DNA from: JBGLNJ01 sp964353405
GTDB lineage: Bacteria > Chloroflexota > Anaerolineae > Fen-1058
Assembly (NCBI GenBank): GCA_964353405.1
Contig: CAYGWJ010000100.1
Span: 1 to 12,896, forward strand
Direction of reading: 5' to 3'
DNA length: 12,896 nt
Shown here piece by piece: positions 1 through 5,709 of the stretch. Below the pieces are notes generated by a model. That model was not told the origin of the DNA. It did not search any database and was given only the letters and a program-made list of their open reading frames with translations. How positions within the stretch are numbered: position 1 is the stretch's first letter; each line of letters opens with the position of its first letter. Both the position numbers and the translations under genes were made by a program.

Positions 1-1
1 G

Positions 2-199
2 AGCCTCCACATGCAAAGCATCGCCATCATCCAGGCGCCGGATCTCTTGCCAGAGGGCCGGGCAGACATGTGCGACAGTTGTCCCGACATGACGGTGTAC
101 GATGGCAAGTTGATCAACTCTTGCCGCATGGACGAGTACCGGCTGTTCGGCGGATTCCTCTCCGTGGTCGAGCAGCCGGCCGAAAGTGAGCACGCCTAG
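2..199 (+). CDS. C-terminal fragment of a probable radical SAM protein (5' end outside window)
   Basis: The reading frame is open to the left edge, so this is the tail of a larger gene and the ATG at 11 need not be its start. From that ATG, the tail has a Cys-x-x-Cys pair at residues 21 and 24 and a third Cys at 38, inside the pattern CDSCPDMTVYDGKLINSC followed by RMDEYRLFG. A tail of this kind is, from memory, found in some radical SAM proteins, where extra cysteines may bind an auxiliary iron-sulfur cluster. That assignment is from recall of similar tails; the radical SAM core itself is not in the window. The stop codon TAG (197-199) directly abuts the ATG of the nitroreductase gene, so the two are probably co-transcribed and translationally coupled. 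Confidence 0.5.
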   Translation, partial: SLHMQSIAIIQAPDLLPEGRADMCDSCPDMTVYDGKLINSCRMDEYRLFGGFLSVVEQPAESEHA

Positions 200-997
200 A
201 TGTTCACCCGGTTAGGGCCAGTCAACTTTGTCAAGAGTCTCGCGCGCATCCTGTCCGGCAGGCCGCAGATGCCGCCGTCGCTCAACGACAACGAGTTGCT
301 GGGCATCATCTTGAAACGGCGCAGCGTCCGCAGCTTTGCCGACCGAAATATCCCGGACGACGTCTTTGCCGCCATCTTGGAAGCGGGCCGGCTGGCCCCG
401 TCCACCGTCAACTTGCAGACGTGGAGTTTTTCCATCTTTACCGACAGTTCGTGGCGGGAGACCTTTGGCGCGGCGCTCCCCTTCCGAGGCAAGCGAGCCG
501 TGATTGTCATGGGTGACACGCATCGGGACAAACTGGTCGCCGACGTCTTTCCTTATAGCCCGCTGGTGGAGTATACGATTGCCGTCATGAACGCCTCGCT
601 GGCTGCGATGAACATGAACGTCGCCGCCGAGGCCCTGGGCGTGTCCTCGGTGATGCTTTCAGAGACCGGGCGCAGCGGTTTCTTGGACGGCGGGTACCTG
701 CGCGAAAAGCTTGGGCTGCCGGACGGCGTTTTCCCGTTGATGACGATTGTCTTTGGCTACGCCAGAGGAGCACACGCGCCCATGCCGCCCAAGCTGCCGC
801 TCGATCAGATTTGTTGGCTGGGCCAATACAAAGAAGCAGACCGCGCCCTCATGGAAGATTGGTGGGCGCAGATGCAAGCCGGATACAAGGCCAGCCATCC
901 CTTTTCATCCTTTGAAGCGCAGTTGCGGCTCTACATGAGCAAAATCGGCCAGGCTGAGGCCGACTTGCGCAAGATGGTTTTCTATGGGGAAAGGTAA
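200..997 (+). CDS. Nitroreductase-family flavoprotein
   Basis: A predicted FMN-dependent NAD(P)H oxidoreductase of 265 residues. The N-terminal FMN phosphate-binding motif KRRSVRSF is at residues 39-46, and the family segment APSTVNLQTW at 66-75. GVSSVMLSE follows at 147-155 and the end of the core sheet, PLMTIVFGYARG, at 179-190. Residues after about 195 form a Trp- and Lys-rich, mostly helical tail (LPLDQICWLGQ onwards) beyond the usual core. A short stretch before residue 24 may be an N-terminal extension, and ATG 266 is a possible alternative start. I keep ATG 200 because it follows the upstream stop codon with no gap. The substrate cannot be told from sequence; the family reduces nitro groups, quinones or flavins, and some members act on enones or dehalogenate. 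Coupling to a probable radical SAM gene suggests a specific biosynthetic or salvage role rather than general detoxification. Confidence 0.85.
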   Translation: MFTRLGPVNFVKSLARILSGRPQMPPSLNDNELLGIILKRRSVRSFADRNIPDDVFAAILEAGRLAPSTVNLQTWSFSIFTDSSWRETFGAALPFRGKRAVIVMGDTHRDKLVADVFPYSPLVEYTIAVMNASLAAMNMNVAAEALGVSSVMLSETGRSGFLDGGYLREKLGLPDGVFPLMTIVFGYARGAHAPMPPKLPLDQICWLGQYKEADRALMEDWWAQMQAGYKASHPFSSFEAQLRLYMSKIGQAEADLRKMVFYGER

Positions 998-1152
998 CCC
1001 CAACATTTGTAATAGATACAATTCCAACAAATGGAGGACAAGAATACGACTTGTGACGGATGCGCCCGCAAGCAATAACGGTTATACTCTGTGCATCTTC
1101 AGTCAAACCTCATCCCAGAACAGCGGGAATTTGATCCCAGGAAGGTGAAAAA
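998..1152 (+). other. Intergenic gap before the phosphofructokinase-like gene
   Basis: This 155-base gap is the most AT-rich non-coding stretch in the left half and the likeliest place for a promoter serving the downstream genes. It holds a small inverted repeat (1004-1033) and a -10-like TATACT at 1083-1088. No -35 box lies at normal spacing: TTGTGA at 1051-1056 is 26 bases away. A ribosome binding site, GAAGGTGA, lies just before ATG 1153. I see no small gene here. Confidence 0.4.
1004..1033. repeat. Small inverted repeat after the nitroreductase gene
   Basis: CATTTGT at 1004-1010 and ACAAATG at 1027-1033 are perfect 7-base inverted arms around a 16-base AT-rich loop. It starts 7 bases after the nitroreductase stop. 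It could be a weak terminator or an operator, but no T-run follows and the arms are short enough for chance. Confidence 0.3.
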
Positions 1153-2328
1153 ATGGCAAAACGAATTGGTTTACTCATGGGCGGCGGCGATGCGCCCGGC
1201 CAGAATGTTTGCCTCAAGGCCATCGTCTATAACGCGACCGATCGAGGCTACCAAGTCGTCGGCATCCGCAAAGGGTGGGAAGGCTTGATGTACTATCAGC
1301 CGGAGAACTCGACCACCCACGCCGATAACGTGATGATCCTCAACAAGTCCCGCGTGCGTGACGTTGACCGGATGGGAGGTGCTTTTCTTCACTCCAGCCG
1401 TCTGCACCCCGGCCACGTCAGCCCGGAGCAACTGCCCGTGTTTTTGCAGGCGCGCAGAAAGGGCAACGAGCCGGTAGATATTACCGACCACATCAAGCAG
1501 GTGCTGGGCAAGCTTCAGCTGGATGCCCTCATCGTGCTGGGCGACCGGGTCATGCTCGAGTATGCAGCGCAGCTCAGCCGCGAAGGCATACCCATCATCG
1601 GCATCCCCAAGACGGTTCACAACAACGTCGGCGGCAGCGATTATTGCCTCGGCTTTTCCACCGCACTGGCTCGCGGCGTGCATTTTATCCAGGAGATTCG
1701 CGCGATGGCCGGCTCGCGCGAGGAAATCGCCGTCATCGAAATCCTGGGCCGCAGCACGGGCCTCACGACGCTGCTCATCTCGCTCCTGGCCGCCGCCGAC
1801 CGGACGCTCATCCCCGAAGTTCCCTTTGACCCGGAAAAGCTGGCGGCACTGCTGATGGACGACAAGCGCGCCAACCCGGCCAATTATGCCATCCTCGTCA
1901 TGAGCGAAGCGTCCACCATGGAGCCGGACAAAGCGCTCAAATACGTGGCCAGCACACATGTGATCAACGAGATGGCGGGAGAAAGACAAGTCGGCTCGCG
2001 CGTGACAGGCGCCGGCGCCATCGTCACCGAGGTCCTGGAAAATCTGACCCGCCAGCGCTGCCTGTTCCAGCCCCTCTCGTATCTGATCCGCACGGGTGAG
2101 CCGGACGGGCAAGACTTGCTCGGCGCGATGAACTTTGCGCTCAAGGCCATGAACCTGTTGGCCGAGGGCAAGACCGGGCGGCTCGTCGCATACCGCCAGG
2201 GCGAAAACTATGTAGATGCCCCGCTCGACGTGGTCAGTCAACCGAGCACCCTGGCCAACGCGGCCGACCACTATGACGCCAGGACATTTACCCCCAAGCC
2301 CAGCATCGTGTGGGCATCCCGAGTCTAG
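1153..2328 (+). CDS. Phosphofructokinase-family protein with altered active site
   Basis: A 391-residue member of the PfkA family (phosphorylation of fructose 6-phosphate by ATP or pyrophosphate). The start is supported by GAAGGTGA a few bases upstream. Family landmarks appear in order: nucleotide-site loop GGGDAPGQN (10-18), GGAFLHSSR (75-83, for GGTxLGSSR), LGDRV (129-133, for GGDGS), IPKTVHNNVGGSD (151-163, for IPKTIDNDxxGTD), IEILGRSTG (195-203, for the MGR motif), IPEVPF (220-225) and YLIRTGEP (310-317). By alignment the catalytic Asp of TIDND (Asp127 in E. coli PfkA) is His156, and Asp129 is Asn158. The Gly after the metal-binding Asp is Arg132. Lys153 and Tyr310 are more like the pyrophosphate and plant-type branches. 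The protein may be inactive as a kinase, regulatory, or use changed chemistry. The gene ends 24 bases before the exporter ATPase gene. Confidence 0.8.
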   Translation: MAKRIGLLMGGGDAPGQNVCLKAIVYNATDRGYQVVGIRKGWEGLMYYQPENSTTHADNVMILNKSRVRDVDRMGGAFLHSSRLHPGHVSPEQLPVFLQARRKGNEPVDITDHIKQVLGKLQLDALIVLGDRVMLEYAAQLSREGIPIIGIPKTVHNNVGGSDYCLGFSTALARGVHFIQEIRAMAGSREEIAVIEILGRSTGLTTLLISLLAAADRTLIPEVPFDPEKLAALLMDDKRANPANYAILVMSEASTMEPDKALKYVASTHVINEMAGERQVGSRVTGAGAIVTEVLENLTRQRCLFQPLSYLIRTGEPDGQDLLGAMNFALKAMNLLAEGKTGRLVAYRQGENYVDAPLDVVSQPSTLANAADHYDARTFTPKPSIVWASRV

Positions 2329-2341
2329 GCCGATAGGCGGC

Positions 2342-2346
2342 AGGAG
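2342..2346 (+). promoter_or_regulatory. Ribosome binding site deciding the ATPase start
   Basis: AGGAG lies six bases before ATG 2353. An in-frame TTG at 2347 directly abuts this motif with no spacing, so ATG 2353 is chosen as the start. Confidence 0.7.
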
Positions 2347-2352
2347 TTGAAC

Positions 2353-3087
2353 ATGGCCGAATCAAAGGGTCCATCACCGATTGTCGAGATCAAAGATGTC
2401 GTCAAGCGTTTCCCGGTGGGTGACACCGAGATCACCATTCTCAAAGGTATTTCGTTCGAGGTAAAAACAGGCGAGTTTGTCTCCATTGTCGGGCCTTCGG
2501 GCAACGGCAAGTCAACGCTGCTCAACATGATCACCGGCATTGACCGCCCCACCAGTGGCGAGATCATTGTGACCGGGAAACCCGTGCACAAGATGAGCGA
2601 AGATCACCTGGCAGCCTGGCGCGGTGAAAACGTGGGCATCATTTTCCAGTTCTTTCAGATGCTCCCCGCGCTCAGCCTGCTGCAAAACGTCATCCTGCCG
2701 ATGGATCTGGCCGCTTCGCGCAAGTACAAACCCAAAGAGCGGCGTGAGCGAGCCGAGCATCTGCTGGAAATCGTCGGGCTGGCCGATCAGATGCACAAGC
2801 TGCCCAGCACGGTCTCTGGCGGTCAGCAGCAGCGAGCCGCGATTGCGCGCGCGTTGGCAAACGATCCGCCCCTGCTCATCGCCGACGAGCCGACGGGCAA
2901 CCTCGACTCGGCCACGTCGCACGATGTGTTTGACCTGTTCAACGAAGTGGTGAGCCAGGGCAAAACGATGGTCATGGTCACACACGACAAGGAGCTGGCG
3001 CAGCGCGTGCCGCGCGTCGTGGAAATCCTCGACGGAAAAATCACGCGCGACGAGTTCGTGGGCCGACCGTCGTGGGCCGGTTACTAA
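2353..3087 (+). CDS. ABC transporter ATP-binding protein, MacB/LolD type
   Basis: The 244-residue cytoplasmic ATPase that powers the exporter encoded by the following genes. It has Walker A GPSGNGKST (47-55), the Q-loop glutamine at 99 in IIFQFFQMLP, and signature VSGGQQQR (154-161). Walker B LLIADEP runs 174-180, followed by the D-loop GNLDS, and the switch histidine is His211 in VMVTHD. All catalytic motifs are intact. LSLLQNVILPMDLA after the Q-loop and the IADEPTGNLD block are typical of ATPases that pair with FtsX-like permeases (MacB, LolD, FtsE group), which mechanically move substrates at the outer membrane face. The stop codon TAA overlaps the left arm of a hairpin that precedes permease 1. 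Only one ATPase gene is present for two permeases, so it probably serves both as a homodimer. Confidence 0.93.
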   Translation: MAESKGPSPIVEIKDVVKRFPVGDTEITILKGISFEVKTGEFVSIVGPSGNGKSTLLNMITGIDRPTSGEIIVTGKPVHKMSEDHLAAWRGENVGIIFQFFQMLPALSLLQNVILPMDLAASRKYKPKERRERAEHLLEIVGLADQMHKLPSTVSGGQQQRAAIARALANDPPLLIADEPTGNLDSATSHDVFDLFNEVVSQGKTMVMVTHDKELAQRVPRVVEILDGKITRDEFVGRPSWAGY

Positions 3088-3150
3088 TCTCAAATCTCCA
3101 ATCTCCAAGGTCGAATGGGAGATTTGAGATTTGAGATTTGAGATTTGATT
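3086..3150 (+). repeat. Heptamer-repeat hairpin between ATPase and permease 1
   Basis: The left arm 3086-3106 starts in the ATPase stop codon and pairs with 3118-3138 across an 11-base loop, matching at 20 of 21 positions. The right side is four exact tandem copies of GATTTGA (3121-3148), followed by TT and ATG 3151. GGAG at 3118-3121, the best Shine-Dalgarno sequence, sits in the stem and 29 bases from the start codon. Ribosomes finishing the ATPase gene would open the stem, which suggests translational coupling (inference). Confidence 0.75.
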
Positions 3151-5619
3151 ATGAGCGTCATTTGGGCTAAAGTCTGGTTTGACCTGTGGCACAGTAAAGT
3201 ACGGACGCTGCTGGCGGTGCTTTCGATCAGCGCGGGCGTGTTCTCGGTGGGTGCGATGTTCGGCATGGCCGACTTGATGCTCAACGGAATGGACAAAGCG
3301 CACCAGTCGGTGACGCCTTCGCACATTAACATGTATTTCACCACGCGCATCGGAAGCAGCGTGGCCGACAGCATCAAAAAGATTGACGGCGTGGAAGACG
3401 TCGAGCTGTACAACACGACGACGGTGCTCTACAAAGTCCACCCGCAAGACGAGTGGAAACAGGGCGTCATGTACCTGAAGGCGGATTATAACGACCAACG
3501 CTACGACATCGTCCAGTTGCGCGAAGGCCGCTGGCCAAGCCGGGACGACATTGGCATCGAGCGGTTGTCCAGCCAATACTTCAAGGTCGGCCTCGGCGAC
3601 AGCATCACATTCAAAGTCGGCAAGACCGAGCGCACGTTGCCCATCAGCGGCAAAATTCGTCACCCGTTCGTGCCGCCGCCCAACTTTGGCGGTCCAGCGC
3701 ACTTTTTCACCAACGGCGCCGGCATGGAACGCTTCGGGATTCCCGAGGGCCAGTATGGCGCCATGCTGATTCGCGTCAAGCCCTACAGCGTCGAACATGC
3801 CAAAGAGGTAGCTTCTGAGATCAAAGACCACCTGGGCAAGCAGAACCTCGGCGTGGCCGTGACCTTTTTCCAGGACCCGAACAAACACTGGGGACGTTTC
3901 TATGTCGAAGGCATCACGGTGGTCATGCAAGTGCTGGCCGTCATCTCACTCATCGCCAGCGTCGTATTGATCCTCAACACACTGACGGCGCTCATCACGC
4001 AGCAGATAGATCAGATCGGCATTCTCAAGGCCATCGGCGGCACGTCGTCCATCATCATCAGGGTGTACCTGACGGGCGTGCTGGCCTATGGTCTATTAGC
4101 ACTCCTGATCTCGCTGCCGCTGGGCATGTTGGTCGCCTTTGGCATAAGCCAATGGTTCTTGAACGAGTTCAATATTGACTATAACACTTTCCAGTTCTCG
4201 ACCTCGGCAGTCATTCTGTCGGCGATCTCGGCGCTGATCGTGCCGCTGTTGGCGGCGTTGTGGCCGGTGCTCTCCGGAGCGGCCCTCACCGTGCGTGAAG
4301 CGATTGCCAGCTACGGATTGGGCGGAGACTTTGGCGCAAGCTGGATCGATCGAACCGTCGAGCGTGTGGGGCAGAGGATCCTTCCCTCGCATTATGCCAC
4401 AGCGCTGGGCAACATGTTCCGCCGCAAAGCGCGGCTGGCCCTGACGCAATTGGTGTTGATCATGGCGGGCGCCATGTTCCTGATGGTGATGAGCCTGTCC
4501 ACTTCGATCACGGCCACGCTCGACGCCGAGTTTGGGCGACGCAACTATGACGCCCAGGTGAACTTTGAGAACCTCCAGCGCATTGACCGCACCACGACGA
4601 TGGTCCAATCCGTCGCGGGCGTGGACCGGGCGAACGTCATCGCCAGCTATCCTGCCACCGTCTTAAAGGCAGGCCAGCGCACCAAAGAGGCCGGCCTGGG
4701 CGCATACGTGCAAGGCTATCCGACCGACGTCAACATATACAGACCGTTGATCGTCGCCGGGCGCTGGATACAGCCGGGCGATGGCCGGGTGATCGTCTTG
4801 AACAGCGACACAGCCAAGCGCAACGACATCAAGATCGGTGACACGGTGACGCTGAACCTGGGCGAGTTGGGCAAGGATGACTGGCAGGTGGTGGGTCTAT
4901 ACCAGATGGTATTCGGCGGCGGCTTTAGCACGGACAACATTTATGCTCCGCAGGACGTTCTGTTTGATGTGACGAAAAAATACAACCTGGGCGGGCAGAT
5001 GTTTGTGCACTTCAAGCCTGGCGTTGATCCCAAGGCCACGATTGCCCAGGTCAACGACATACTGACCGAAAACGACGTGGCGGTGGACCATGGCGGCCAA
5101 AAGCAAAACGTCATGACGCTGATCAAGGGTCTGTTTGAAGGGCGCGGCATGAAGGTGGACTATACCCAAACGCTGGCCGAGAACCGCAAGGACGCCGAAA
5201 GCCAGTTCGCCATCGTGACCACCATGCTGTTCGCGCTGTCCGGCATCGTCGCCGCCGTGGGCGGCATCGGGCTGATGGGCGCACTGTCGATCAGCGTCGT
5301 CGAGCGCACCAAAGAGATCGGTGTGCTGCGGGCGGTGGGCGCGCGCTCGCCCACGATCATGGGCATGTTTATGATGGAAGGCGTTTTGCAGGGGTTGGTC
5401 AGTTGGATCGTGGCCGTGCCGATTTCGTTCGTGCTCGGGCAGCACATGGCGCAAGTGTTGGGCCAGGTCATGTTCAGCGCCAGCCTGGACTATTCGTACG
5501 ATTATGCCGCCGTGCTCATCTGGCTGATCGTCGTCGTGATCATCTCGACGCTGGCTTCGATTCTGCCCGCGCGCAACGCCACGCGCATCAGCGTGCGGAC
5601 CAGTTTGGCTTACGCCTGA
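3151..5619 (+). CDS. ABC transporter permease 1, double FtsX-like
   Basis: A membrane permease of 822 residues. ATG 3151 is chosen over the in-frame TTG 3145 because permease 2 starts at the equivalent methionine (MSVIWAKVW in both) and is also 822 residues. It has two similar halves, each with a hydrophobic helix, a large extracellular domain of the MacB_PCD kind and three helices. Predicted membrane segments are near residues 17-42, 253-278, 305-332, 350-374, 427-453, 686-712, 738-766 and 786-807. Both halves keep the cytoplasmic coupling segment that contacts the ATPase: QIGILKAIGG in the first, ERTKEIGVLRAVGA in the second. One chain could therefore make a full permease with an ATPase dimer. 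No peptidase or ATPase domain is fused. The substrate is unknown. The Shine-Dalgarno region is abnormal (see the preceding repeat), so its expression may depend on the upstream gene. Confidence 0.92.
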   Translation: MSVIWAKVWFDLWHSKVRTLLAVLSISAGVFSVGAMFGMADLMLNGMDKAHQSVTPSHINMYFTTRIGSSVADSIKKIDGVEDVELYNTTTVLYKVHPQDEWKQGVMYLKADYNDQRYDIVQLREGRWPSRDDIGIERLSSQYFKVGLGDSITFKVGKTERTLPISGKIRHPFVPPPNFGGPAHFFTNGAGMERFGIPEGQYGAMLIRVKPYSVEHAKEVASEIKDHLGKQNLGVAVTFFQDPNKHWGRFYVEGITVVMQVLAVISLIASVVLILNTLTALITQQIDQIGILKAIGGTSSIIIRVYLTGVLAYGLLALLISLPLGMLVAFGISQWFLNEFNIDYNTFQFSTSAVILSAISALIVPLLAALWPVLSGAALTVREAIASYGLGGDFGASWIDRTVERVGQRILPSHYATALGNMFRRKARLALTQLVLIMAGAMFLMVMSLSTSITATLDAEFGRRNYDAQVNFENLQRIDRTTTMVQSVAGVDRANVIASYPATVLKAGQRTKEAGLGAYVQGYPTDVNIYRPLIVAGRWIQPGDGRVIVLNSDTAKRNDIKIGDTVTLNLGELGKDDWQVVGLYQMVFGGGFSTDNIYAPQDVLFDVTKKYNLGGQMFVHFKPGVDPKATIAQVNDILTENDVAVDHGGQKQNVMTLIKGLFEGRGMKVDYTQTLAENRKDAESQFAIVTTMLFALSGIVAAVGGIGLMGALSISVVERTKEIGVLRAVGARSPTIMGMFMMEGVLQGLVSWIVAVPISFVLGQHMAQVLGQVMFSASLDYSYDYAAVLIWLIVVVIISTLASILPARNATRISVRTSLAYA

Positions 5620-5695
5620 CCAATACCTAATACCTAATATCCAGTATCAACGGGTTTAGGTATCAGGTATCAGGTATCAGGTATTGGGTATTGGT
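5619..5695 (+). repeat. Heptamer-repeat inverted region between permeases 1 and 2
   Basis: Left arm units AATACCT (5622-5628 and 5629-5635), then AATATCC and AGTATCA, are complementary to right arm units AGGTATC (5658-5664, 5665-5671, 5672-5678), AGGTATT (5679-5685) and GGGTATT (5686-5692). The outer 17 bases of the stem match at 16 positions; the inner part is degenerate. The element starts at the last base of the permease 1 stop codon. It ends before GGAG (5699-5702), which is correctly spaced for permease 2. Confidence 0.7.
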
Positions 5696-5698
5696 GTT

Positions 5699-5709
5699 GG
5701 AGATTTGTC
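5699..5709 (+). promoter_or_regulatory. Ribosome binding site of permease 2, homologous to the permease 1 leader
   Basis: GGAGATTTGTC directly precedes ATG 5710, with GGAG seven bases from the start. The same GGAGATTTG occurs before permease 1 at 3118-3126, where extra GATTTGA copies push it away from the start. This site shows the single-copy form. Confidence 0.65.

Noticed and set aside
1051..1088. TTGTGA and TATACT as a promoter pair before the kinase-like gene
   Set aside because: The 26-base spacing is far from the usual 16-18, so only the -10-like box is mentioned, as weak.
1171..2271. 366-codon open frame opposite the phosphofructokinase-like gene
   Set aside because: The plus strand encodes a clear family protein here; the antisense translation has the low-complexity composition of a shadow frame.
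1153..2328. Kinase-like gene as a pseudogene
   Set aside because: The frame is intact over the whole family length, with most fold motifs kept and a good ribosome binding site; only active-site positions are changed.
2512..3930. 472-codon open frame on the minus strand across the ATPase and permease 1
   Set aside because: It runs antisense through two certain genes and the repeat hairpin between them, with no recognisable motif or ribosome binding site.
3086..5695. Tandem repeats as a CRISPR array
   Set aside because: Units are 7 bases with no spacers and differ between gaps; there are no cas genes.
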